DNA of 64,000 bases from an uncultured Pseudodesulfovibrio sp. Lineage in GTDB: Bacteria; Desulfobacterota; Desulfovibrionia; Desulfovibrionales; Desulfovibrionaceae. The notes beneath the pieces were generated by a model. That model was not told the origin of the DNA, did no database searches, and saw nothing but the letters and a program-made list of their open reading frames with translations. Positions 26,305 to 35,143 of the stretch are shown here, piece after piece (position 1 is the stretch's first letter; each line of letters begins with the position of its first letter). The translations under genes and the position numbers were made by a program. Where the stretch lies: the NCBI RefSeq assembly GCF_963662885.1, contig NZ_OY760055.1:506001-570000 (forward strand), read 5' to 3'.

Positions 26305-27993
26305 ATGATGAATTTAGCCCCCCAAGCAAAAATTGTTAATGAATGCAAACAGCTTCTTCAGCAAGATCAGATCGAAGAAGCGGAGCAGCTGTTAATCGAC
26401 TGTGCCCAATCCTTTCCAGATGCCTTTGAAGTAAAGAAGATAGCTGCCGGTATCGCTATGAAGAGGGCTGATTTTGATTCTGCGTATATAAAAAATTCAG
26501 AACTCGTCAAAGAGTATCCGGATGATGCTACTGGATACCTTGGAATCGGTAGTGTCCTTTTAAAGCAAAATATTTTCGATGAAGCAGAAGATGTGTTTCG
26601 CTTTTGCGCTAAGTCATTTCCTGACAACCTTGAGGCAAAAGACAAATATGCACTAGTCGCATTGAAAAAGCTGGATTTTGAAGCTGCATATGCAAGATAT
26701 GTAGATATTTTAAACGAATACCCGGACAGTGCTATCGGATACCTCGGAGTGGGCAATGTTTTCCTTGGACTGAATCACTATGACGCGGCTGAGGAAATGT
26801 TTCTTAATTGTATGCAGTTGTTTCCGGACTGTATTGATGCAAGAGAGCAGCATGTATATGTAGCGCTGAAAAAAGGGGATATTGATGCGGCCTACGACAG
26901 AGTGCAAAAAATAATTGAGGATCATCCGAACAATGTCGGAGGACATCTTAAATATATTGAGACTTTGATACGAAAGAGTTGTTATTGCGAGGCGGAAGAA
27001 GCTGTAAAAAATTTAATTCTGAAATTTAGCGATCGTTTTTCTGCTAATTACGGAATTTTGGTGATTTATAATAAATATTTGAGGCAAGACTTTTACTCTT
27101 CTATGCCTTTTTTTACAGATCTTGCATCTTTAGCCTACAATAATATTGTCGATAATGCAGATCTTTCTAAAAACTGTTTTGATAGAAATAAGCTAATGTA
27201 TGGTGCTTTACTGGGTGCAAAGAATATCAAAACAAGAATTACGCACAGACCATCCCCTAAGCGAAGTAATACTATAGCTATCTTTGGAGATTCCAGCATT
27301 ACGACGTCTTTGTGTCATCCAGAGTATTTCCAGAAAAAAGGATTCGATACTGATTTTTTCCACATAGGTGGGGCCACCATAACCGGACTAGGGAAGGACA
27401 ATTCGCGGTTGGGAGTGTTCGATAAAATTGAACAGTATGTTGTTAATCAAAGGCCGCAGTATCTTTTCCTAAAGTTCGGGCAAGGAGATTTGGAGTTTGG
27501 GTATTATTACAGGAAGTTTATAAAGCAGGAAGTTCTCAGTTTCTCAGAGTTTTGTGCTTTTCTGATTGATACGTACAGGAAGAGGATCAACCAGATTAAT
27601 GATTTGACAACGATTGTTGTTCTAGGAGTGGATTATCCCAGTCTTATTGGAAAGCGGCAATGCGCAAAGCGTACGATGGATATCATTACGCGTGACCGTG
27701 ATTGGCGTAGTGTCAATGTCGCTTTGTTCGATACGTTACTCTCTACTCAGCCTTCAATAACTGAAAGAACTGATAATTCATTTAAATTCAATTCTATGCT
27801 ACGAAAAATGTGCCGTGAATTAGGGTGCTATTTTTCAGATACGAAGGATATCTTTTGGGCCAACGGTCATTCTTGCCTAGATATTTATTATCAACCTCAT
27901 TTTGATCATCATTACCTTACAACAGAACATTTGAAGATCCGCTGTATAGACCATGTTCTAAACACTGTAATGAGCAGCCGAAAGTCTGCATAG
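26305..27993 (+). CDS. TPR-repeat protein with SGNH-like C-terminal domain
   Basis: 562 residues; two ATGs (26305, 26308) are adjacent. Residues ~5-250 hold tetratricopeptide-like repeats with a long period of about 66 residues, each with a pattern such as DEAEDVFRFCAKSFPDNLEA, then a YPDxAxGYLGxG segment, three near copies in a row. From about 320, TIAIFGDSSITTSLCHP looks like the GDS block of SGNH hydrolases and YLFLKFGQGDLEFG like the G-x-N-D block (Asn replaced by Gly), while HFDHHYLTTEHL may be the C-terminal His block. It may be a glycan O-acyl esterase or transferase, or a non-catalytic scaffold. Codon use is AT-rich compared with the flanks. Confidence 0.7.
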   Translation: MMNLAPQAKIVNECKQLLQQDQIEEAEQLLIDCAQSFPDAFEVKKIAAGIAMKRADFDSAYIKNSELVKEYPDDATGYLGIGSVLLKQNIFDEAEDVFRFCAKSFPDNLEAKDKYALVALKKLDFEAAYARYVDILNEYPDSAIGYLGVGNVFLGLNHYDAAEEMFLNCMQLFPDCIDAREQHVYVALKKGDIDAAYDRVQKIIEDHPNNVGGHLKYIETLIRKSCYCEAEEAVKNLILKFSDRFSANYGILVIYNKYLRQDFYSSMPFFTDLASLAYNNIVDNADLSKNCFDRNKLMYGALLGAKNIKTRITHRPSPKRSNTIAIFGDSSITTSLCHPEYFQKKGFDTDFFHIGGATITGLGKDNSRLGVFDKIEQYVVNQRPQYLFLKFGQGDLEFGYYYRKFIKQEVLSFSEFCAFLIDTYRKRINQINDLTTIVVLGVDYPSLIGKRQCAKRTMDIITRDRDWRSVNVALFDTLLSTQPSITERTDNSFKFNSMLRKMCRELGCYFSDTKDIFWANGHSCLDIYYQPHFDHHYLTTEHLKIRCIDHVLNTVMSSRKSA

Positions 27994-28071
27994 TCCTCTA
28001 CTGGCAACATTGAAGGTGAAAAACATGAATTATCTGCAGCTTCCACCAATCAAGTACTTTCTTGGGTAGTG

Positions 28072-30168
28072 ATGTCTTTGTCATTCATCAATAAGCTCCA
28101 AAGAAAGGTCCGTACTCTTTCTCTGCGGCCAAGGGATAATCATAATTCCAAGGCTGCTTGTGCTGTTCCGCCAGGAAAAGTTGATTTCTCGGATGTCGTT
28201 ACACTGCTTGAGGAGAAGGTCGGTTTTGGAGCATTGAAGCTGGCCCATGGTTTTTGGGAGCATTGTTCAATGTTTCTCAATGACTTGAAAAACGCCGGTG
28301 TTTTAGATTGTGAAGATAGGGAAGAGTGGAAGAGTTGTTTTTCGAAATATAGCTCAATGTGTCCTTGGGAGCTTTTTGTCGAGATCACAGAGATTCTGAG
28401 CAATGCAGACAAAGATCCTTCATTCAAAATATTTGTGTCCTGCTACGGCTGGAGAAATGGTGGAGATATAGAAGGAACTCCGATGGTTGGACGTTCCCAG
28501 GTTGAAAGCGCAATTGATTATTTTGTACAGGGAAAAGTCGAACTGTCAGATGCTTTATTCTTGAAAGAAGCTGCTTATGATCTTGAGCTCGATAGGTTGC
28601 TGAAAACCATACAAGATTATGATGTCATAATCGTCGGCCCGGATTATGTGCGAAACTTTGGCTACTTCGCTAAATTTACAAATTGGAGTTTTGTAGCCGT
28701 TAGTGAGCGCAATGCCGCTTGGGAACGTGAGAAAATATTGTCCGCGGTGGAGGACAGAGTTCTCAAGGCACAGGGGAGGTATGTTGTCTGCCTCATAGAA
28801 GCTGGCGGGGCGACAAGTGCATGGTTGTCGTACCGTCTACACAAGCAGTTCCCGGACAATGCGTTTCTACCAATGGGACAGACTCTAAACCTGTGTAACA
28901 TTTCAAAAATTGAGAATATCAACTGGTTTAAAATGTACCGCAGGGAAATCTGTCAGTGTATCAAGCAGATCAATCCTGAATGGACACTGAAAGATGAGGC
29001 CTTCACATCTGAAAGCCGCTATTTTGATTGTATTGCCGAGAAGCGCTGGGAATGCTTGGTCAATGGCTATGACATAACCGGTCTTGCCTTGGCTGAAAAA
29101 GAAAAAATCTCTGATTTAGGTGAACCGCCTGTTGCGTTTATTGAAAATAAAGACATAGATTTCAGTATTGTTCAGGAAGTTCTTGGTCTTTCCAAAGGGC
29201 AAAACCATTGGGCCAATTTTGGCCCTGTCAGTGTCCTTTTGGAGAAATACATTTCGCAGTTGATTCATTTGGATTGCGACAAGCGTGTTGTCATGTGCAA
29301 AAGTGGAACCGAAGCGTTGTTAACCCTGGTTTCACTGGCAAACCTAAAAAGCGGAAAGAGACTAAGGTGGGTTGTAAGCGCTTTTGGGTTTATAGCTTCC
29401 AATATAGGTGTCCTCTCAGATGCACACGTTGTTGATTGCGATGAGGACGGGATTCTTTCCTTCGAAGATTTACTCGATATCCCGATTGATTCCTGGGATG
29501 GAGTGATCCTGACCAATCCTTTCGGGGTCGGCTCCGACTTCAGTAGAATTACGGCGTATTGCAACGAGAATGGTAAGGAACTGATCGTTGATAATGCCAC
29601 TGCCTTGTTCACACCGACCAGGAACCGCAACTCGTCATCCGAGGTCGTGAGTTTTCATCAGACAAAACCCTGGGGGCAGGGAGAAGGGGGATGCGCGATT
29701 CTGCCTGCTGAGGATGAGCCCTCATTTCGCTCTCTTTTGAATTTTGGCGTCGGGCTAGATGATAATGCGCGGGAGTATGCCCGGAATGGGAAAATATCGG
29801 ACTTCAGCTGTGCGCTCATTTATCAGCGCCTTGTTCGTTTGCCAGGGTGGGAAAGGGGGTATATTCTTCAAGCTAGGAAAGTCTGGAAGGCGGTACAAGA
29901 TAGCGGGCTGCAATTGCTTTCAGGGACCAACAATAATCAAATCACCGGGCATCTCCCTGTTTTATTTGATAAACCCGTCTCCAAGAGTAAGATCGTCAAT
30001 CCCGTATGCACGTTAAGAAAATATTATAATCCGTTAAGCAATAAGCACCCAAGGGCGAATGATATTTTCGGAAGAATTGTGAATGTTCCTTGCCATCCAG
30101 GTATGGCGGCTGTCTCTGAGGATGCCCTGAGGCAGTTGCTTATTCAGCTATCATTGGGCGATCAATGA
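28072..30168 (+). CDS. Fusion of GT-D-like domain and DegT-type PLP aminotransferase
   Basis: 698 residues from ATG 28072 (a GTG precedes). The N-terminal ~330 residues resemble the GT-D (DUF1792-like) glycosyltransferase fold: DYDVIIVGPDYVRNFGYF, FVAVSERNAAWE, and GRYVVCLIEAGGATSAWLSY, followed by FLPMGQTLNL. Residues ~370-690 are a fold-type I PLP enzyme of the DegT/DnrJ/EryC1 family: CKSGTEALLTLVSLA, DWDGVILTNPFG-like strand, LIVDNATALF (the Asp that holds the pyridine N) and SFHQTKPWGQGEGG, where the Lys is the PLP anchor. This pairing is unusual. It may transfer an amino sugar after making it, or aminate a glycan-linked keto sugar. Both assignments are by motif. Confidence 0.72.
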   Translation: MSLSFINKLQRKVRTLSLRPRDNHNSKAACAVPPGKVDFSDVVTLLEEKVGFGALKLAHGFWEHCSMFLNDLKNAGVLDCEDREEWKSCFSKYSSMCPWELFVEITEILSNADKDPSFKIFVSCYGWRNGGDIEGTPMVGRSQVESAIDYFVQGKVELSDALFLKEAAYDLELDRLLKTIQDYDVIIVGPDYVRNFGYFAKFTNWSFVAVSERNAAWEREKILSAVEDRVLKAQGRYVVCLIEAGGATSAWLSYRLHKQFPDNAFLPMGQTLNLCNISKIENINWFKMYRREICQCIKQINPEWTLKDEAFTSESRYFDCIAEKRWECLVNGYDITGLALAEKEKISDLGEPPVAFIENKDIDFSIVQEVLGLSKGQNHWANFGPVSVLLEKYISQLIHLDCDKRVVMCKSGTEALLTLVSLANLKSGKRLRWVVSAFGFIASNIGVLSDAHVVDCDEDGILSFEDLLDIPIDSWDGVILTNPFGVGSDFSRITAYCNENGKELIVDNATALFTPTRNRNSSSEVVSFHQTKPWGQGEGGCAILPAEDEPSFRSLLNFGVGLDDNAREYARNGKISDFSCALIYQRLVRLPGWERGYILQARKVWKAVQDSGLQLLSGTNNNQITGHLPVLFDKPVSKSKIVNPVCTLRKYYNPLSNKHPRANDIFGRIVNVPCHPGMAAVSEDALRQLLIQLSLGDQ

Positions 30169-30261
30169 AATTCCAGTTCTGTATCTCTATGGCCTGGCTG
30201 CACTACTCCCTGAAACCGCATACGTGGAACGACAACTTCAATGCGTTTGAAAGAGCAATGT

Positions 30262-31155
30262 ATGGACGATAAGTGGCGTATATTAGTTGTTGGAGCCAGC
30301 GAGTCCAACAGAAGGCGTCCTCTCTCACTAGGCGCGGAAGTGAACCAAAGTTGGGCGAAAAGAGTCGAACAACGCAATGATGTTTGCGGCTATTGGCCGA
30401 CTTTTTTTATGCACGCCCTTGATGCGCGTAATTGCGGAAGTGAGCCTCCTGACAAAGATGCTCTCCGTGATTTTGGCACAGGCCGTTATTTGTATGACCG
30501 CAGCCTGATTTACGAATGGGATTCCGCGCTATTATGGAACGTCGCGATGCCAGCTAACGTGGCCAGATTCGGACTGTATTATCTGTCGGTTCATCGCGAG
30601 CTCTTCCGTGTTTTTTCTCCGGATATCATAGTGTTATGTCTCGGCTCGGTCGATTGCTTGGAGTTTGGTGGGTCCAGAGCATCCGAAGACATACTCGAAT
30701 TGGGACAAGTAGAAGGACTGGTTCCTGGTGAAAGTTTGCAGTTCGATTATTGCAGCACGGCTGAAGAATTTTATGATGTGATGCATGAAGTCGCAGAGAC
30801 CATTACATGGATTAATCAGGATGCAATTGTCGTGCATCTGGATGCTGTTGTAAGTCCGAGAGCAAGCCGCAGGATAATCGAAAGAATTCGTTCATTTAAC
30901 GAGGCTGCCCGGTGCATTAGTCGGGAGTTCAGCTTTAAGCACGTTTCACATCCGCTGTTGGAAAAATCTGCTGGTGATGCATTGTATCACTGGCTGAGAA
31001 GGGACGACAACCATCCCACAGATGCCATGAATGCCGAATTGGCAAAGAATATACTTAGACATGTTCCTCTTGGCCGACCTGCTCGCTTCGCCTCAAGAGA
31101 GACACCCGTGCCGGTTCTTAGGGTAAGCGATTGGACCAAGGAGCGTCGTATATGA
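30262..31155 (+). CDS. SGNH/GDSL-like hydrolase-family protein
   Basis: 297 residues from ATG 30262 (AAGAG 6 bases upstream; ATG 30241 is possible). ILVVGASESNRRRP is a block I-like turn, FSPDIIVLCLGSVDCLEFG a block III-like strand, and RRDDNHPTDAMNAELA carries the D-x2-HP-T catalytic block typical of SGNH proteins. Proteins of this fold remove or transfer acyl groups on polysaccharides. The nucleophilic Ser is not obvious (GAS instead of GDS). The 3' end overlaps the next small gene by 4 bases, so they are co-translated. Confidence 0.65.
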   Translation: MDDKWRILVVGASESNRRRPLSLGAEVNQSWAKRVEQRNDVCGYWPTFFMHALDARNCGSEPPDKDALRDFGTGRYLYDRSLIYEWDSALLWNVAMPANVARFGLYYLSVHRELFRVFSPDIIVLCLGSVDCLEFGGSRASEDILELGQVEGLVPGESLQFDYCSTAEEFYDVMHEVAETITWINQDAIVVHLDAVVSPRASRRIIERIRSFNEAARCISREFSFKHVSHPLLEKSAGDALYHWLRRDDNHPTDAMNAELAKNILRHVPLGRPARFASRETPVPVLRVSDWTKERRI

Positions 31156-31448
31156 TCTTGAAAACACCTTTTGTTTTTCAGCATTCCTCGGTGAAATGCG
31201 ATGTCCGCGGGTTTACTCTTCGCCCTGGCGACATTGTTAAAACAGGGGATTATCTTGCAGAGGTCCGTTACGAAGTTGTTGACGATATGTATTCAGACTG
31301 TCCCGTGGTTCAGTATGGCGATATTGTAGCCGAAGCCGAAGGAGTTGTTCGAAGTGTCGAAGAAAATCTTTCCGGTCCGATGGGCCTGATCCTTGGGGAA
31401 ATTGGGGATGCTCCCGGTGACTTTCCGGTAACTTTCGTCATGTTTTGA
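31152..31448 (+). CDS. Small lipoyl/biotinyl-like fold protein, hypothetical
   Basis: 98 residues, ATG 31152 overlapping the previous stop. The pattern FTLRPGDIVKTGDYLAEVRYE, then AEGVVRSVEENL, resembles half-barrels of biotinyl/lipoyl domains. However, no lysine sits in the hairpin between the strands, so it is not expected to carry biotin or lipoate. No cysteine-rich or membrane segment is present. It is placed between the SGNH-like gene and an FkbH-like gene, with 7 bases to the next start, so it may be a partner or scaffold for these enzymes. Function not known. Confidence 0.6.
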   Translation: MILKTPFVFQHSSVKCDVRGFTLRPGDIVKTGDYLAEVRYEVVDDMYSDCPVVQYGDIVAEAEGVVRSVEENLSGPMGLILGEIGDAPGDFPVTFVMF

Positions 31449-31455
31449 GGAAGTA

Positions 31456-33018
31456 ATGTCCGAATTGATAAAGTTGATCCTGGTTGATCTGGACAACACC
31501 CTTTGGGAAGGGACCCTACTTGAAGATGGTTTGGAGAATCTCCGATTGAATCAGCCCTTGCTCGACCGGCTTACCCAGCTGGATGAACAGGGGGTTTTGC
31601 TGGCTGTAGTCAGCAAAAATCATCAGGGTGATGTTGAAAAGGCTCTTTCTCACTTCGGAATTGCGGATTTGTTTATTTCATACAAAGCTTCCTTCGAGCC
31701 GAAATCCTCTGGCGTTCGCAATGTATTGAGCCTTGTGCGTTTTGCTCCCTCCGCCTGTCTGTTTGTGGACGATATGGCTTGGGAGCGGGAAGAAGTGAAA
31801 AGTGCCTTTCCTGAAATCCGGGCGGTTTCACCGGAAGAATTCCTCAGGCTGGGTCTTGCCCCGGAGGTTTGGGCCTACGCCAGTTCGCCTGAGGTCGGGA
31901 ACATTAGGAAATTGTCGTATCGCAATCAGCAGGTACGCAATCGCGCTGAGGAAGAGTATTCCGGCTCGTTTCGTGAATTTTTGCGGCAAAGCGGTTTGCT
32001 GGTAAAAGTCGCTCCGGCGACCGAGATGTCCGCCGATCGGATCAGCGAACTGACCCAGCGCACAAACCAGATAAACTTTTCACCGACACGGTACAGCCCA
32101 GAGCAGATTCGCCAACTTCTTGTTTCCACTGAACATAAGTGCTTCATAGCTACGGCTTATGATCGCTACGGCGATTATGGGATGATGGGGTTCGCCTGCT
32201 TGCGGTTTGAAAAGAGTCAGGCTGTGATTCAGGACTTGATGCTTTCCTGTCGGATCCAGGGAAAGTCCGTTGAATCAGCCTTTATTGCCGTCCTGGCGGA
32301 AAAGGCGAAATCTTTTGGGGCGGATAGTTTGATCGGTCTCTACAAGCCAACCCGACGTAATGGGCAAATATCCGGAGCATACCAGAAATTAGGGTTCGCA
32401 CAGGTCGGGGAGAAAGGAGAATACCAGCAATTCCTGATCTCACTGGGCGATGCCGCCTTGCCCCGTCCGGAACACATCAGGGTTGTCATTTCCGAGAAGC
32501 CGCTACAGGAAGCAGAAACAGGGCTTCCCTTCATCCGTAATATCGTAAAAGAATGCGTTGTTGCGGGACTGCTCAAAGGAAATATTTTGGATATCGGGGC
32601 CGGATGGGATGGCGTGCTGGGAGATGATTGCGATGAGTTCCTTGAAGTGAATGGAAGCAAGCACACGCGGCTGGATATTGAACGTTTTCCCCGCACTGAT
32701 ATTGTTGCGAATGCCCAGGACATGGTCGAGATAGCCGATGGAACATTTGATTCGGCGCTTTGTCTGGAGGTGCTCGAGCATTGCACAGACCCGTTTGCAC
32801 TCAGTCGAGAACTGCTCCGTGTTCTCCGAAGTGGCGGAACGGCCGTAGTCTCAGCTCCAATGAATTTTTCCATCCACGATACTCCCGGTGATTATTGGCG
32901 TTTTACTCCGGATGGTTTAAAACTTCTGTTCAAGGGTATCGCGAGGGTTATTTCAGCACACGTCGAAGGTGAAAGTGATCATCCGACAAGGACGGTTCTT
33001 ATTTTGCGCAAGGATTGA
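31456..33018 (+). CDS. FkbH-like HAD/GNAT protein fused to a SAM methyltransferase
   Basis: 520 residues; GAGGAAGTA precedes ATG 31456. Residues 1-130: HAD phosphatase-like (ILVDLDNTLWEGTLLEDG, AVVSKNHQGDVE, CLFVDDMAWEREE), the FkbH signature. Residues 170-330: GNAT-like half with the FkbH hallmark LTQRTNQINFSPTRYS. Residues ~365-520: class I methyltransferase (GNILDIGAGWDGVLGDD, DSALCLEVLEHCTDP, GGTAVVSAPMNFS). FkbH proteins dephosphorylate 1,3-bisphosphoglycerate and load the glyceryl group onto a carrier protein; no acyl-carrier gene is visible here. Fusion with a methyltransferase suggests making or attaching a methylated glycerate-like group to the glycan. Inference. Confidence 0.8.
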   Translation: MSELIKLILVDLDNTLWEGTLLEDGLENLRLNQPLLDRLTQLDEQGVLLAVVSKNHQGDVEKALSHFGIADLFISYKASFEPKSSGVRNVLSLVRFAPSACLFVDDMAWEREEVKSAFPEIRAVSPEEFLRLGLAPEVWAYASSPEVGNIRKLSYRNQQVRNRAEEEYSGSFREFLRQSGLLVKVAPATEMSADRISELTQRTNQINFSPTRYSPEQIRQLLVSTEHKCFIATAYDRYGDYGMMGFACLRFEKSQAVIQDLMLSCRIQGKSVESAFIAVLAEKAKSFGADSLIGLYKPTRRNGQISGAYQKLGFAQVGEKGEYQQFLISLGDAALPRPEHIRVVISEKPLQEAETGLPFIRNIVKECVVAGLLKGNILDIGAGWDGVLGDDCDEFLEVNGSKHTRLDIERFPRTDIVANAQDMVEIADGTFDSALCLEVLEHCTDPFALSRELLRVLRSGGTAVVSAPMNFSIHDTPGDYWRFTPDGLKLLFKGIARVISAHVEGESDHPTRTVLILRKD

Positions 33019-33171
33019 CCGGATATAATGACTGCTCTGAGCGATACAAAGAGCGTGAAACGGGTCTCTCTTAAACCTGATTTTTCAGTGTCATAAAGTC
33101 TGCTTGTGGTTTTGCTCATCAAATGATGAATGGTTTAATGCATCTATGATGCATGCGTATGGGGGGATGTG

Positions 33172-34212
33172 ATGATTGGCGGCTTTTTCCCGTTAGAATT
33201 TCCAAATTCCCCAGAAGCATTCACCAATACAAAATCTGTATATGATTTTTGGACGAAAGAGGCTCTGCAGGTTCTCAAGAGACGGAATGCCAGATCTGTT
33301 GTTGCTGCGCTATTGAAGGCGCACAATTGCAGGAGGTTATGGCTTCCTGCTTACTGTTGCCATGCGCTCCAATCTTTGGAGCAGATTGTCCAGGTGCAGA
33401 CATATCCGATGGAAAGAGACCTGTCCCCCTGTCTTGCGGGGTTGGAAGGTGAATTGGCCAGGGGTGACGCCCTGCTCGGTATAAACTATTTTGGTTCTCC
33501 AGCCGCCGCTGAGTATGCCGAATTGCATGCCGGACATGCTGATGTGTTGTTTATTGAAGACTGCGCGCAGGATTTGTTGCCGGGCGCCCATTGGGGGGAT
33601 TGGCGGATATTCAGTCCACGCAAACTCTTGGGGGTCCCTGATGGAGGGCTTGGAGTCTGCTTCTCAGATGATTGGATCGTCCCAAACCCCGTCCTGGCAA
33701 CGCATTTCTCAAAACAAGTGGCTTCGGATATGCTTCCCTCGTTATTCAGATTCGAGGATTTGACTGGCGAGCACAACGAGGAGTGGTATTCTCTTTATCA
33801 AGAGGTAGAAGCCGGCCACTGCGTAGAGGGTCTGAATGGCGAACCGGCAAGGGGAATGGGTAGACTCTCTGAGTATATTCTCTCCCACTTTTCCATAGAC
33901 TATTTGGCAGAACGAAGAATTTCCAATCAGATGGAATATTATTCTCGTTTGCCAAAAGGGATCACTTTGTACCCATCCGTTTTTGAAAAGCCTATGCTAG
34001 GTGTTCCTGTTGTGCTGAAAAGAAGAGATGAAATAAATACGGAGCTTTCACGAAAGGGTATATTCTGCGCCCGCCATTGGGAGTCTTTACCGACATCCTC
34101 ATGTGCAGAGAGCTTGAACTTGTCCAAACAAATACTAACGCTGCCCAGTGATCATAGATATAATGTTTCAGATGTTGATTGTGTTGTGAACTCTTTACTT
34201 GGTCTCTTATAG
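33172..34212 (+). CDS. DegT/DnrJ/EryC1-like PLP-dependent protein
   Basis: 346 residues; a G-rich ribosome site (GGGGGG) precedes ATG 33172 closely. Fold-type I features: LWLPAYCCHALQSLEQI, LLGINYFGSPAAAE, VLFIEDCAQDLLPG (Asp/Gln pair) and DWRIFSPRKLLGVPDGG, where the Lys is the expected PLP anchor. The family makes amino sugars or acts as sugar dehydratases; this one is divergent and of normal length. It follows FkbH after a 150-base gap with no feature I recognise. Substrate unknown. Confidence 0.7.
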   Translation: MIGGFFPLEFPNSPEAFTNTKSVYDFWTKEALQVLKRRNARSVVAALLKAHNCRRLWLPAYCCHALQSLEQIVQVQTYPMERDLSPCLAGLEGELARGDALLGINYFGSPAAAEYAELHAGHADVLFIEDCAQDLLPGAHWGDWRIFSPRKLLGVPDGGLGVCFSDDWIVPNPVLATHFSKQVASDMLPSLFRFEDLTGEHNEEWYSLYQEVEAGHCVEGLNGEPARGMGRLSEYILSHFSIDYLAERRISNQMEYYSRLPKGITLYPSVFEKPMLGVPVVLKRRDEINTELSRKGIFCARHWESLPTSSCAESLNLSKQILTLPSDHRYNVSDVDCVVNSLLGLL

Positions 34213-34223
34213 ACTCAAAATAT

Positions 34224-35123
34224 ATGTCTACGGAGCAAGGATACTACTCAAATGATTATTGCGGCAGCCTGAGTGAATTTGGAACACAATTCATTGGTCA
34301 TAACAGTGGTGCTGGTTTTTTGAGACAGGAATTTTCTGGAAGTGTTGATTACTGCGGTCAATATCCCTTTGTATGTGTGAAATCCTGGGATGAGATACTA
34401 TTTGATTTAGAAGACATGAAAAAAGAGGGAGGAATCTCAGCCGTCTTCGTAACTGACCCGTTTTTTGAAAAAGATGTCCCCATAAGCCTGGGAAGGTTGA
34501 ATATAGCACGAAAATTTAAAAGACATTTTATAGTAAATTTAGATAAGGACTTGGATCGTAAACTAAGTGGTAAGAAAAGATATACGGTACGAAAGGCTTC
34601 GGAAAGTCAAAAGGTTCGTATCTTCAAGGGAAAAAGAGAGTACGCCCCTGTCTTTTGGGAATTGTACAGTGAGTTGATACGTAGACACAATATTCAGGGG
34701 ATACAGAGGTTAAGCGAGAAGGCTATAGGCGCTCAGCTTGAAGTTGAAGGGGCCGTTGTGGTCGAAGCCTCTACTCAGGGGCGTATCGTGGGGGCGATGA
34801 TTTGGTATATCGTAGGCGACAAGGCGTATTCCCATCTGCATGCTCAGTCTGCGGAAGGATACACTCTTCATACAAACTTTGCTCTTTATTATAAAATGTT
34901 ACGCTATTTACAGGATGCCGGAATCAAGTACGCCAACCTTGGCGGAGTTCCGGGGCATGAAGACTCAAAGGGAAACGGGTTGGCTCATTTTAAATCGATT
35001 TGGTCTGATGAGGCCCGGTACTCGTGGTTATGTGGAGAAATTTTGGATCGGGTTGGATATGAAAGACTCACCATCGGGCTTGATGTGAATTCTGACAATT
35101 TTTTCCCGGCTTATCGATTTTAG
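34224..35123 (+). CDS. FemAB/GNAT-like acyltransferase
   Basis: 299 residues from ATG 34224; the frame extends to 34179 inside the preceding gene. LSGKKRYTVRKASESQ is the RxxxRKA-type loop of FemAB-related GNAT proteins, and AMIWYIVGDKAYSHLHAQS and FALYYKMLRYLQDAGIKYANLGG are the typical second-half strands. Such enzymes transfer an aminoacyl or acyl group, often onto a sugar amine or peptide. It sits beside two aminotransferase-like genes, so it may acylate a newly made amino sugar. AT-rich. Confidence 0.75.
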   Translation: MSTEQGYYSNDYCGSLSEFGTQFIGHNSGAGFLRQEFSGSVDYCGQYPFVCVKSWDEILFDLEDMKKEGGISAVFVTDPFFEKDVPISLGRLNIARKFKRHFIVNLDKDLDRKLSGKKRYTVRKASESQKVRIFKGKREYAPVFWELYSELIRRHNIQGIQRLSEKAIGAQLEVEGAVVVEASTQGRIVGAMIWYIVGDKAYSHLHAQSAEGYTLHTNFALYYKMLRYLQDAGIKYANLGGVPGHEDSKGNGLAHFKSIWSDEARYSWLCGEILDRVGYERLTIGLDVNSDNFFPAYRF

Positions 35124-35143
35124 CCAGACTGCGAGCCGTGTCT

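Noticed and set aside
31152..31448. Acyl carrier protein for the FkbH-like enzyme
   Set aside because: The protein lacks the DSL phosphopantetheine motif and has a lipoyl-like beta pattern instead of an ACP helix bundle.
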